DNA from: an uncultured Bacteroides sp.
Lineage (GTDB): Bacteria; Bacteroidota; Bacteroidia; Bacteroidales; Bacteroidaceae
DNA: 60,679 nucleotides
Direction of reading: 5' to 3'
Assembly: GCA_947074195.1 (NCBI GenBank)
Contig: CAMTOS010000005.1
Span: 1-60,679 of the forward strand
Shown here: positions 52,021-59,976 of the stretch, one piece after another
Numbering within the stretch: the stretch's first letter is position 1
Layout: every line of letters begins with the position of its first letter
Program-made: the position numbers and the translations under genes
The notes under the pieces: generated by a model
Database searches by the model: none
Told to the model about the DNA's origin: nothing
Seen by the model: only the letters and a program-made list of their open reading frames with translations

Positions 52021-53307
52021 ATGGCAACTAAGAAATTACGTTTCGAGACTCTGCAACTACATGTCGGACAAGAAAACCCGGATCCTGCAACAGGTGCCCG
52101 TGCAGTACCCATTTATCAGACTACTTCTTATGTATTCAATGACTCTGCTCATGCAGCTGCCCGTTTCGGCTTGCAAGATGCCGGAAACATTTATGGCCGC
52201 TTAACAAACAATACTCAGGGTGTATTAGAAGAACGTGTTGCAGCTCTTGAAGGTGGTGTTGCAGCTCTTGCTGTAGCATCAGGTGCGGCAGCCATTACTT
52301 ATGCTTTCGAAAACATTACACGTGCTGGTGACCATATTGTATCGGCCAAAACCATTTATGGTGGTAGCTATAATCTATTGGCGCATACCTTACCTAACTA
52401 TGGTGTAAATACTACTTTTGTAGATCCGTCGGATTTATCGAACTTCGAAAAAGCGATTCAGCCAAATACGAAAGCTATCTTTATTGAATCACTGGGCAAT
52501 CCGCATTCAAACATCATCGATATTGCAGCGGTTGCCGATATTGCCCATAGCCACAACATTCCATTGATTATCGACAATACTTTCGGTACTCCTTACCTGA
52601 TTCGTCCTATCGAACACGGTGCAGATATCGTGGTACATTCTGCTACTAAGTTTATTGGTGGTCATGGTTCTTCATTGGGTGGTATCATTGTCGATTCAGG
52701 TAAATTTGACTGGGTTGGTTCTGGTAAATTCCCTCAGTTAACCGAACCCGATCCAAGTTACCATGGCGTGAAGTTTGTCGATGCGGCCGGCCCTGCTGCC
52801 TATGTTACCCGCATTCGTGCCGTATTGCTTCGCGATACCGGAGCGACAATCAGTCCGTTCAATGCATTTATTCTTCTTCAGGGATTGGAAACTCTTTCAC
52901 TCAGAGTAGAGCGTCACGTGGAAAATGCACTGAAAGTTGTCGATTTCCTGAGCAAGCATCCTAAAGTGAAGAAAGTAAATCACCCGTCATTGCCTTCGCA
53001 TCCGGATCATAAGATATATAATGAATATTTTCCGAATGGTGCCGGTTCTATCTTTACTTTCGAGATTGAAGGTGATACACCCGAAGCACATCGCTTTATC
53101 GATAATCTTGAAATCTTCTCACTGCTTGCCAATGTTGCCGATGTAAAATCACTCGTGATTCATCCGGCCACTACCACTCACTCACAGCTGAATGCTACTG
53201 AGTTGAACGAGCAGGGAATTTACGGTGGAACTGTGCGTCTTTCTATCGGTACCGAACATATTGATGACTTAATTGACGATATAGCACAGGCACTCGATAA
53301 AGTGTAA
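52021..53307 (+). CDS. O-acetylhomoserine sulfhydrylase (aminocarboxypropyltransferase)
   Basis: Makes homocysteine directly from O-acetylhomoserine and sulfide, a PLP enzyme of the Cys/Met metabolism family. The 428-residue length and the opening RFETLQLHVGQENPDPATGA suit the MetY type. ALAVASGAAAITYAFENI binds the cofactor, VHSATKFIGGHGSSLGG holds the PLP lysine, and YGGTVRLSIGTEHIDDLIDD is the C-terminal signature. No SAM riboswitch fits in the short leader; control is probably by the divergent Lrp protein. Confidence 0.95.
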   Translation: MATKKLRFETLQLHVGQENPDPATGARAVPIYQTTSYVFNDSAHAAARFGLQDAGNIYGRLTNNTQGVLEERVAALEGGVAALAVASGAAAITYAFENITRAGDHIVSAKTIYGGSYNLLAHTLPNYGVNTTFVDPSDLSNFEKAIQPNTKAIFIESLGNPHSNIIDIAAVADIAHSHNIPLIIDNTFGTPYLIRPIEHGADIVVHSATKFIGGHGSSLGGIIVDSGKFDWVGSGKFPQLTEPDPSYHGVKFVDAAGPAAYVTRIRAVLLRDTGATISPFNAFILLQGLETLSLRVERHVENALKVVDFLSKHPKVKKVNHPSLPSHPDHKIYNEYFPNGAGSIFTFEIEGDTPEAHRFIDNLEIFSLLANVADVKSLVIHPATTTHSQLNATELNEQGIYGGTVRLSIGTEHIDDLIDDIAQALDKV

Positions 53308-53385
53308 TCAAACGATATCTGACTTTTCTAACCTTAAACATCTACCATAGCATTTAATTATTAGGTAAAAAGATTGTTTTCAGCC

Positions 53386-53420
53386 AAGAGCTATTCTTCT
53401 GTAAAAGAGGGATAGCTCTT
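53386..53420 (+). terminator. Possible terminator after the sulfhydrylase gene
   Basis: AAGAGCTAT (53386-53394) pairs with ATAGCTCTT (53412-53420) around 17 nt. It lacks a clear T run (GTTGTGTT), so efficiency is doubtful. The remainder of 53308-53534 holds a TATATTTG box (53481-53488) for the SPFH gene. Confidence 0.45.
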
Positions 53421-53534
53421 GTTGTGTTAAATACTCTTAAATCGGATATGCAAAGAGTACAATTTATATGTTGCTGATAATATATTTGTGATATCAAAAT
53501 AATATCATTAATAGGAACATAAATACTTGACTCT

Positions 53535-54500
53535 ATGACAACTAAAGAATTTGAATTTAAAGGCTTAACAATAGGAGGTTTCGGAATGATTCTTCTTATT
53601 CTGATTATGATTGGTGCTTCGGTAGGATCTTTCTTTTATGATCCGGAATCTTTGGGTTTATACATCTTTCTCCGTGTTGTGGCTTTTATTGTTTTGGTTT
53701 CATCTTTTATTTCCTTTGGCGGATTTATGATGCTGGAACCAAATGAAGCACGTGCTTTGGTATTCTTTGGTAAATATGTGGGCACATTCAGTAAAACCGG
53801 ATTATACTGGGTAAATCCGTTTCTGTCTGCTAAAAAAGTATCCTTACGTGCCCGCAACCTCGATGTTCCTCCCATTAAGGTAAACGATAAAATCGGTAAT
53901 CCTATTCTAATCGGTCTGGTGCTGGTTTGGAAACTAAAAGATACCTATAAGGCTCTGTTCGAAATCGATTCTCAAACCATGGCTATGGTGGGAGGTACTC
54001 CCGGGCAAGCTAATCTTGTTGTTACAGTTGCATCGCGTATGGCGGCTTTCGAAAACTTTGTAAAAGTGCAGAGTGATGCAGCCCTTCGTCAGGTGGCCGG
54101 ACTCTATGCTTATGACAATAGTGAAGTAAATGGTACAGAAATCACACTACGTTCTGATGGTACTGAAGTAAATGATGAACTGGTGAAAAAACTGAATGAG
54201 CGTCTGGCTATGGCGGGTATGGAAGTCATTGAAGCGCGAATCAATTATCTGGCTTACGCTCCGGAAATTGCAGCCGTAATGCTTCGTCGTCAGCAGGCAT
54301 CAGCTATTATCACTGCCCGCGAGAAGATTGTAGAGGGTGCGGTTTCGATGGTGAAAATGGCTTTGAATAAACTTTCAGATGAAGAAATTGTTGAATTAGA
54401 TGAAGAGAAAAAGGCTGCGATGGTGAGCAATCTTCTGGTTGTCTTGTGTGCTGATGAGGCTGCTCAACCGATCGTGAACACCGGTACTTTGAATCATTAA
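53535..54500 (+). CDS. SPFH/band-7 domain membrane protein
   Basis: A 321-residue protein of the stomatin/prohibitin/flotillin group. Two hydrophobic N-terminal segments ([20 protein letters not shown], then [20 protein letters not shown]) precede the SPFH domain (residues ~70-250: [30 protein letters not shown]). An Ala/Glu-rich helix follows ([20 protein letters not shown]). SPFH proteins form membrane ring assemblies that control proteases or lipid domains. First of a likely three-gene unit with a DUF3887-like secreted protein and an Arc-type protein. Confidence 0.88.
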   Translation: MTTKEFEFKGLTIGGFGMILLILIMIGASVGSFFYDPESLGLYIFLRVVAFIVLVSSFISFGGFMMLEPNEARALVFFGKYVGTFSKTGLYWVNPFLSAKKVSLRARNLDVPPIKVNDKIGNPILIGLVLVWKLKDTYKALFEIDSQTMAMVGGTPGQANLVVTVASRMAAFENFVKVQSDAALRQVAGLYAYDNSEVNGTEITLRSDGTEVNDELVKKLNERLAMAGMEVIEARINYLAYAPEIAAVMLRRQQASAIITAREKIVEGAVSMVKMALNKLSDEEIVELDEEKKAAMVSNLLVVLCADEAAQPIVNTGTLNH

Positions 54501-54531
54501 TCCATAATTTTATAATTAAAAAGAATTTCTC

Positions 54532-54933
54532 ATGAAAAAATGTATCATTGCTTTTTTACTGGGCTGGCTTTTTTGCGGAGCGCTTAGTGCACAAAACGCA
54601 GATATCGATGCTGCTAATCTGAAAAAAGCGCAACAGTTACTCGAATGGGTTCAGACAGCCAAGGGTGATAGTGTTTGGGCCGAATGTGCTCAGTCTGTGC
54701 AAGATGCGGTAACGCCTAAAGTGTTTGACCTCACCTGGACAGCGCTTGAAACTCAGTGTGGCGAGTATGTGTCGCATGGCGAATGGCAGACTACCATCGT
54801 TAATGGAATGCCCTTTTATCACTGCGATCTGACTTTCAAAAACTATGTACTTCGTTTTAATGTGGCTTTCGATGATATGGGCAAATGTATTGTAATCAAT
54901 ATGATTCCTGTTCCCGAAGAGCCGTTATCTTAG
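54532..54933 (+). CDS. Small secreted DUF3887-like protein
   Basis: A 133-residue protein with signal peptide MKKCIIAFLLGWLFCGALSA. The mature region resembles DUF3887 proteins: an N-terminal helix (AAQ..LEWVQTAKGDSVWA), LTWTALETQCGEYVSHGEWQ, then paired strands FYHCDLTFKNYVLRFNVAFDDMGK. DUF3887 domains often precede hydrolases; here the domain stands alone. It starts 31 bp after the SPFH gene, in the same unit. Confidence 0.75.
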   Translation: MKKCIIAFLLGWLFCGALSAQNADIDAANLKKAQQLLEWVQTAKGDSVWAECAQSVQDAVTPKVFDLTWTALETQCGEYVSHGEWQTTIVNGMPFYHCDLTFKNYVLRFNVAFDDMGKCIVINMIPVPEEPLS

Positions 54934-54949
54934 AACATTCACAAAATTG

Positions 54950-54980
54950 CCGGACGGTATTCAGGCTGTCCGGTATATTT
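54950..54980 (+). terminator. Weak hairpin between the DUF3887-like and Arc genes
   Basis: CCGGAC (54950-54955) pairs with GTCCGG (54968-54973), followed by TATATTT. It may partly separate the Arc gene, which has its own TATTTTTG box at 54992-54999. Confidence 0.4.
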
Positions 54981-55019
54981 AACTTATATCTTATTTTTGT
55001 GTTTTTATCATTGTTTTAA

Positions 55020-55205
55020 ATGGCCAGGAAAGAATCTACCATAAAAAATTTTGTTTTGCGTATTGATGCGGATACTATGGATGCAATCGAAAAGTGGGCA
55101 GCCGATGAATTTCGCAGCACTAACGGGCAATTGCAATGGATTATAGCCGAAGCCTTGAAAAAGAGTGGACGCTTAAAAAAGAAGAAAACCACTTCTGAGG
55201 AATAA
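55020..55205 (+). CDS. Arc-type ribbon-helix-helix DNA-binding protein
   Basis: A 61-residue basic protein. The pattern KNFVLRIDADTMDAIEKWAADEF, with a beta strand carrying alternating residues and then a helix, matches the Arc/MetJ ribbon-helix-helix fold, and the second helix holds TNGQLQWIIAEALKKSGRL. The tail is Lys-rich (KKKKTTSEE). Found with an SPFH gene upstream, a neighbourhood I have seen repeatedly in Bacteroides, so it likely regulates or modulates that unit. Confidence 0.82.
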   Translation: MARKESTIKNFVLRIDADTMDAIEKWAADEFRSTNGQLQWIIAEALKKSGRLKKKKTTSEE

Positions 55206-55357
55206 CAGGTCGGATTCTTTGATGTCTTTCTGTGTAAATATAATTACAATCATTTCTTTATTCTGAAATTTTCTGTTTCCTGATTTTCATTTCTCCTCTT
55301 CCCGAAATCCTTATTTCTTCTCTTTTTAATCCGAATTTATCTTTGTTTTTACATCAG

Positions 55358-55434
55358 CAATAGCTTGCCGGGAACTTCTTTATAGCTTTCTACCAACTTG
55401 TGCATAGCTTGCTAAAAGCTTGCGCATAGCTTGT
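55358..55434. repeat. Tandem 22-bp repeat array D
   Basis: In the 477-bp gene-free stretch 55206-55682. The core ATAGCTT recurs at 55360, 55382, 55404 and 55426, exactly 22 bp apart, and a half-unit (ACTT or AGCTTGC) sits midway, giving an 11-bp sub-rhythm. The first unit contains ATAGCTTGCCGG, shared with 5369 and 24866. 55206-55357 is plain A/T-rich sequence. Confidence 0.85.
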
Positions 55435-55437
55435 CAA

Positions 55438-55477
55438 TACGATATATAAGTCGTAGAAATACGATAAGTACATCGTA
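55438..55477. repeat. Two TACGA...TCGTA palindromes in phase with array D
   Basis: TACGATATATAAGTCGTA (55438-55455) and TACGATAAGTACATCGTA (55460-55477) are 18-bp palindromes with their starts 22 bp apart, beginning where array D ends. The remaining 55478-55682 contains an imperfect palindrome TTCGTGTATACGAA near 55548 that could be an operator for the AraC gene. Confidence 0.8.
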
Positions 55478-55682
55478 ATTCATATTTTCTGTATTTAATG
55501 AAGATTTTCGGACAATTGCTTTTCTTAGTCTTGCTGAAATTCATTAACTTCGTGTATACGAAAGGATGTATTATAATATACCAATAGGTGTTATGTTGTA
55601 CAGATGCTTCGTAAATCATGACAATAAAAATAAAATATGTATGGAATTATTATTGAGCATGAAGAAATAAACCTTCCTTTTT

Positions 55683-56240
55683 ATGCGAATTCATATCAAA
55701 AATATCGTTTGCGATCGATGCATTAAAGTCATCAATGATCTTTTTCTGCGTTTAAACATTCCACTTGATAACGTTGCGATGGGACATGTAGATACTTTAC
55801 GTGATTTATCTGAAAATGAAATGCAACTATTAAATGATGAACTTGTCAGACTTGGATTCGAAATTCTGAAAGATAAAAATGAACAACTCATCGATCAGGC
55901 AAAAAATCTGATTATTGAGCAAGCCCGCAAAGATGAAGCACCTGCTATTAAATTATCGGTTTTGCTTAGCGATGAACTGGATGTCGATTATAAAGCATTG
56001 AGCCAGCTCTTTTCTAAAAATGAAAATAAAACAATTGAAAAATATTATCTGGCACAGCGTGCAGAATATATTAAAGAGTTGATTGATTATAATGAACTGA
56101 CTATCTCCGAAATTGCCTATAAACTGGGCTATTCAAGTGTAGCTCATCTCTCGGCTCAGTTTAAACAGACCACCGGTATGACTCCAACACAATATAAGAA
56201 TGACGCTACCTCCAATCGTCGTTCCATCGATTCCATCTGA
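55683..56240 (+). CDS. AraC-family regulator with N-terminal CxxC heavy-metal-type domain
   Basis: A 185-residue regulator. The N-terminal ~75 residues open MRIHIKNIVCDRCIKVINDL, with C10-D-R-C13 placed as in heavy-metal-associated (HMA) domains, and have their beta-alpha look. The C-terminal ~95 residues are an AraC DNA-binding domain: LSVLLSDELDVDYKALSQLF (first HTH) and ELTISEIAYKLGYSSVAHLS plus TGMTPTQYKN (second). With the metal permease gene 85 bp downstream, also carrying an HMA domain, it is best read as the metal sensor for that exporter. Metal binding is inferred. Confidence 0.85.
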   Translation: MRIHIKNIVCDRCIKVINDLFLRLNIPLDNVAMGHVDTLRDLSENEMQLLNDELVRLGFEILKDKNEQLIDQAKNLIIEQARKDEAPAIKLSVLLSDELDVDYKALSQLFSKNENKTIEKYYLAQRAEYIKELIDYNELTISEIAYKLGYSSVAHLSAQFKQTTGMTPTQYKNDATSNRRSIDSI

Positions 56241-56295
56241 TTAATCTTATAACAGATTCCGAAAATACTGTAACAAATCTCCCTCTCTCTCAGCG

Positions 56296-56303
56296 TAACT
56301 TTG
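56296..56303 (+). promoter_or_regulatory. Candidate -7 box for the metal efflux permease gene
   Basis: TAACTTTG, a full TAnnTTTG match, 22 bp before the ATG at 56326, so the permease can be transcribed separately from the AraC gene. Confidence 0.45.
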
Positions 56304-56325
56304 TATTCAATAAAATATAAACGTT

Positions 56326-57570
56326 ATGCGGACATTTTTCGATTCTCTTTTAAATATCACCACCGAGATGTCGTGGTTTCTGCTACTCGGATTCTTTGTA
56401 GCCGGACTGTTGCATGTATTCGTGAAAAAGAAATACTTTAACCGGTATGTTTCTGGAAATAATACCCGTTCTGTGGTTGCTGCCACTATCCTGGGTATTC
56501 CTTTGCCACTATGTTCATGCGGAGTAATTCCAACAGCCGTTTCCTTAAAGCGGAAAGGAGCTTCCGATGGTGCAACAACTGCATTCCTCACTGCAACTCC
56601 TCAAACTGGTGTCGATTCTATTGCAGCAACTTATGCCGTACTTGGCGGACCGTTTGCGTTTCTTCGCCCTATAGCTGCACTGATTATCGGAGTAGGGTCG
56701 GGTATCTTGGTCAATTTATTTGGTAAACATACTCGTGAAACTTCAGAGGAAATTGCTCATGATCATGCCGAAGAAGATGAATTTGCACACTACAGTTTCT
56801 GGCAAAAAATGAAAGCTGCCTTTCGCTATGGTTTTGTCGATATGTTGCAGGATGTTGGTAAATGGTTGTTGATTGGTCTGGTTATAGCTGCTGCAATCAC
56901 CGCACTCGTTCCCGATTCATATTTCGAGCTGCTTTCACAGAAACCATTGCTCAATCTTTTTGTGGTGCTACTGTTTTCTGTCCCGATGTATTTATGTGCC
57001 ACCGGTTCTATTCCCATTGCTCTTTCTTTGATGCTTAAAGGTCTATCGCCTGGTGCGGCATTCGTATTGCTCATGGCCGGTCCTGCCACCAATCTGGCAT
57101 CCATCTTTGTGGTATCAAAAGTTCTGGGGAAACGTAACACAGCCATTTATCTCTTTTCAATCATTGCAGGAGCTATCGGTATTGGTTTTATTGTCGATAC
57201 ATTACTGCCTGCCGGTTGGTTCAGTTTAAAAGAGATGCTTTTGCCGGTTACACAATGTCATGAAACCATTTCCTGGTTCAACATCATCGGATCAGTATTA
57301 TTTATTGCATTAATTATTTATGCATTTTACTGTAAATATCATAAGACTAAAACAATTAATATAGATACGGATATGACTAAAGTATTTAAAATAAAAGGAA
57401 TGAATTGCAATCACTGCAAAATGAGTGTAGAGAAAAATCTGGCTACCTTGTCGGGCGTAACTTCTGTAACAGTAGACTTGCAGCAGGGTGAGGCTTATGT
57501 AGAGGGAGAACCCGATTCTGTTCAGGTCGAAAAGATGATTACTGAACTTGGGTTTGAATTTATACAATAG
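56326..57570 (+). CDS. SO_0444-type Cu/Zn efflux permease with C-terminal HMA domain
   Basis: A 414-residue protein. About eight to ten membrane segments carry the permease (DUF318/ArsP-like) repeat signatures: IPLPLCSCGVIPTAVSLKRK (C63, C65) and VPMYLCATGSIPIALSLMLK, each at the start of a half. A His/Asp/Glu-rich loop (HDHAEEDEFAH, residues 145-155) is a likely metal site. From residue 350 a soluble HMA domain follows, KIKGMNCNHCKMSV with C361 and C364. An internal ATG at 57373 could also give the HMA part as a free chaperone. It exports copper- or zinc-like ions from the cytoplasm; the ion is inferred from the named family. Confidence 0.87.
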   Translation: MRTFFDSLLNITTEMSWFLLLGFFVAGLLHVFVKKKYFNRYVSGNNTRSVVAATILGIPLPLCSCGVIPTAVSLKRKGASDGATTAFLTATPQTGVDSIAATYAVLGGPFAFLRPIAALIIGVGSGILVNLFGKHTRETSEEIAHDHAEEDEFAHYSFWQKMKAAFRYGFVDMLQDVGKWLLIGLVIAAAITALVPDSYFELLSQKPLLNLFVVLLFSVPMYLCATGSIPIALSLMLKGLSPGAAFVLLMAGPATNLASIFVVSKVLGKRNTAIYLFSIIAGAIGIGFIVDTLLPAGWFSLKEMLLPVTQCHETISWFNIIGSVLFIALIIYAFYCKYHKTKTINIDTDMTKVFKIKGMNCNHCKMSVEKNLATLSGVTSVTVDLQQGEAYVEGEPDSVQVEKMITELGFEFIQ

Positions 57571-57757
57571 AAATTCCTGAAATATAATATTCATTTGAAG
57601 ATCATAGGTTTACATAACCAATGATTTTTTTTATTAACTATAATATTTGTATAAAAACAGGGTTTTGACTGAACATTACCGAGGGAAATAATTGTTGTTA
57701 AGTAAAGTTCGGGATAACTCCCGGGCGTTAATTTTCTCTCTCTTAATAGTTTTAAAT

Positions 57758-57798
57758 GGGGGTGTATCAGGTATTGATATATCCCCATTCTTTTTTAT
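57758..57798 (+). terminator. Terminator upstream of the LruC-like gene
   Basis: GGGGTGTATCA and TGATATATCCCC form a 10-11-bp stem around GGTAT, followed by TTCTTTTTTAT. Confidence 0.75.
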
Positions 57799-57841
57799 AC
57801 AAATATTTAGCTTAAAATACTTGTATACATATAAATAATGT

Positions 57842-57849
57842 TATATTTG
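57842..57849 (+). promoter_or_regulatory. Candidate promoter of the LruC-like lipoprotein gene
   Basis: TATATTTG, with TTG at 57821-57823 18 bp upstream. It gives a leader of about 80 nt. Confidence 0.45.
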
Positions 57850-57936
57850 TATAATCGAACAAAGGCTTAAGTAGATTGAATAACAAAACAATAACTATAT
57901 TTTTTATTAACTCCCACTTATTTTATTGATCTATTT

Positions 57937-59016
57937 ATGAAGAAACAAACATTGCTTTTTATGTCCGGTCTGTTAGCATTGTCTATGGGATCGTGTGTGA
58001 ATCAGGATGAAATTACTGAAACTCCTGATGAGAATGGTATCGTGATTAATAAGGATTTCTTAATGACACAAGCATTTGACGTACCCTTACAATCTGATCT
58101 TGTTACTGTAGTCATTCTCGAAGGTGATACGCTTGCTATTACCGATGTGCCTCTAACTGTTAATGTTCCATCAGACATTTCAACTGAACTGACCCGTGCG
58201 GATGATGGTTCATGGGAAGCTTCTGATGCGTTACAATTATTCTATGTAAATTATGCTGATCTGCCAACATTTACACCCGGTAGCTTTATTCATGAAGAAG
58301 GAAGCCTTCTCTTTTTCGAAGATTCTTTCCATGCCGATTATGATTATAATGATTTAGTTCTTTATTTAAAAGCTAAAATATATGGCGGTTATTTTTCTTG
58401 TACCGATGTTAAGATTGAAGTAAATGTACGCGGTATTGCGTTGGGTGGTATAAAACATATTGGATTCGGTTTTACTGACATTAAAGGACGAGATTATATT
58501 TTATCTGATGATGTTAGAAGAGATTATTTTAGTGGACAAGATGGAATGCTGAATACTACAAAAGGTGTTGCTCATGTTCCGGGAATTGAAGAAGGTGAAA
58601 AGCCTAATGAAAAGAGAGATAATCATACTATAATTTATAAAAAACAAAGACATTGGCTTGGTGATGAATTTAAAGGTGGTTACATTAAATATGATGAGAT
58701 AAGAATACCTGATACCAGCCCATGGTTTGACGGATGTAAATACAATGAAGTTACTTACTTTATTATAGTTGATGATAATGTAAAACTTTATATTGCTTCT
58801 GTAAATGCAAAGCTTAACAATACATTGCCTTATGGATTACAAATTGCTACTACATGTGGTGATTTCCATTATCCAATAGAAAAGAAATATGTGGGTGAAG
58901 CATTTCCTAATTTTGAGGGATGGTTGAAAGATACCAAGAATAATAAGGCATGGCATAAGAATCCTGTTGAAAGTAACTGTATCAAACATAATGTTAAAGA
59001 TCATAAGATCTACTAA
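57937..59016 (+). CDS. LruC/DUF4842-like surface lipoprotein
   Basis: A 359-residue lipoprotein: signal MKKQTLLFMSGLLALSMGSC with lipobox at Cys20, so it should be anchored in the outer membrane. Residues ~128-142 read FFEDSFHADYDYNDLVLYLK, matching the acidic 'EDxxxxDYDYNDLV' signature of LruC/DUF4842 proteins, a probable calcium-type site. The rest is beta-rich. Base composition is more A/T-rich than the neighbouring housekeeping genes. It has its own promoter and no partner gene. Function unknown; related proteins are surface-exposed in Bacteroidetes and Leptospira. Confidence 0.75.
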   Translation: MKKQTLLFMSGLLALSMGSCVNQDEITETPDENGIVINKDFLMTQAFDVPLQSDLVTVVILEGDTLAITDVPLTVNVPSDISTELTRADDGSWEASDALQLFYVNYADLPTFTPGSFIHEEGSLLFFEDSFHADYDYNDLVLYLKAKIYGGYFSCTDVKIEVNVRGIALGGIKHIGFGFTDIKGRDYILSDDVRRDYFSGQDGMLNTTKGVAHVPGIEEGEKPNEKRDNHTIIYKKQRHWLGDEFKGGYIKYDEIRIPDTSPWFDGCKYNEVTYFIIVDDNVKLYIASVNAKLNNTLPYGLQIATTCGDFHYPIEKKYVGEAFPNFEGWLKDTKNNKAWHKNPVESNCIKHNVKDHKIY

Positions 59017-59024
59017 TCTTCAAA

Positions 59025-59915
59025 CTATATACAAATAGTTATAGATAAAAAGAATGCAAGAAACAGCATATTGCGTGAACTCTCACCCAGTATGCTGTTT
59101 AATTGTTTACCACTATGGATGATACAAAGCTTACGCCATGTTTGGTAATGCAGTACGAGATATAGTGCTGCAACAATGGCCGTAGGAATACCGCCAACAG
59201 GTATAAAATATAAAGTAAGTATAGCGGCAATAATTCCTAATGCCAGATATAAATAACGGCCAAAAGGCTCACCAAACCGTACGATAATGGTTTTCTTGCC
59301 ACTTTCAGCATCCTGATCTCGGTCACGATAGTTATTAACAACCAATAGCGTATCGACCACAATGCCACACAGAAGCGAAGCAACGGTTACAGCCGGTGTC
59401 CAGTTAAGCGCCTGCACATAGTATGTGCATCCTACGGGAATAAAACCAAAGAAGATGATAACAAGTGCATCGCCCCAACCGTGATAAGAAAGGGGATAGG
59501 GGCCTGTGGTATAAAAGAAAGCAAATAAAACGCAAAGTATTCCTACAATAATCAGTTCCCAGCCGCCCCACCAGATGAGGCTGCATCCTATTAATGAAGC
59601 AAGAATAACAATAACGGCAATTCCTTTTTTCATGGCAGATGGGGAAATCCATCCCTGCGCACAGGCGCGGAGGGGACCTAAGCGGTCTTCGCGGTCTGTT
59701 CCTTTCAGATAATCGAAAAGGTCGTTGATAAAGTTTGCGGCAATCTGCATCAAACCGGCAAATACCAGACAAATCAATGCCGGAAGCCATTTGAATTCAT
59801 TATCCGAAATTGCCAGAGCTGTTCCAAGTATCACAGGACAGGCAGCTCCTGCCAGTGTTTTAGGGCGTGCTGCTAATAGCCATGCTTTAACCGAGTTGCG
59901 TTTTACTGTTTCCAT
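59025..59915 (-). CDS. menA: 1,4-dihydroxy-2-naphthoate polyprenyltransferase
   Basis: Attaches the prenyl chain to DHNA in menaquinone synthesis, an integral membrane UbiA-family enzyme with about eight to nine helices in 296 residues. The two Asp-rich motifs are NFINDLFDYLKGTDREDRLG (residues ~61-80) and VVNNYRDRDQDAESGKKT (~191-208), as in the family. N-terminal KAWLLAARPKTL is typical of MenA. Uses the product of a prenyl synthase such as that at 29.5 kb. It diverges from the next gene; a minus-strand TATCTTTG (59921-59928) lies right at its start. Confidence 0.94.
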   Translation of the reverse strand: METVKRNSVKAWLLAARPKTLAGAACPVILGTALAISDNEFKWLPALICLVFAGLMQIAANFINDLFDYLKGTDREDRLGPLRACAQGWISPSAMKKGIAVIVILASLIGCSLIWWGGWELIIVGILCVLFAFFYTTGPYPLSYHGWGDALVIIFFGFIPVGCTYYVQALNWTPAVTVASLLCGIVVDTLLVVNNYRDRDQDAESGKKTIIVRFGEPFGRYLYLALGIIAAILTLYFIPVGGIPTAIVAALYLVLHYQTWRKLCIIHSGKQLNSILGESSRNMLFLAFFLSITICI

Positions 59916-59920
59916 ACCGG

Positions 59921-59928
59921 CAAAGATA
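59921..59928 (-). promoter_or_regulatory. Candidate -7 box for menA
   Basis: Minus-strand TATCTTTG, only 5 bp upstream of the ATG at 59915, implying a leaderless or near-leaderless menA mRNA, or a start further inside. Confidence 0.45.
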
Positions 59929-59976
59929 CGTTATATTTTTATACCTTTATTCGCTCCAATTTAAAATGAACCAGCG

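Larger units (their letters stand above)
57571..57936. other. Gene-free stretch with a candidate promoter and a strong terminator hairpin
   Basis: No convincing open frame. A TATAATATTTG near 57642-57652 resembles a promoter; a stem GGGGTGTATCA/TGATATATCCCC (about 57759-57786) followed by TTCTTTTTT ends about 140 bp later. It may be just the permease 3' end or a small RNA. TATATTTG at 57842-57849 with TTG at 57821 is the likely promoter of the next gene. The 22-bp repeat is absent here. Confidence 0.45.

Noticed and set aside
55434..55619. A 61-codon minus-strand frame in the AraC upstream gap
   Set aside because: It is built from the TACGA palindromes and A/T-rich DNA, with no ribosome-binding or family evidence.
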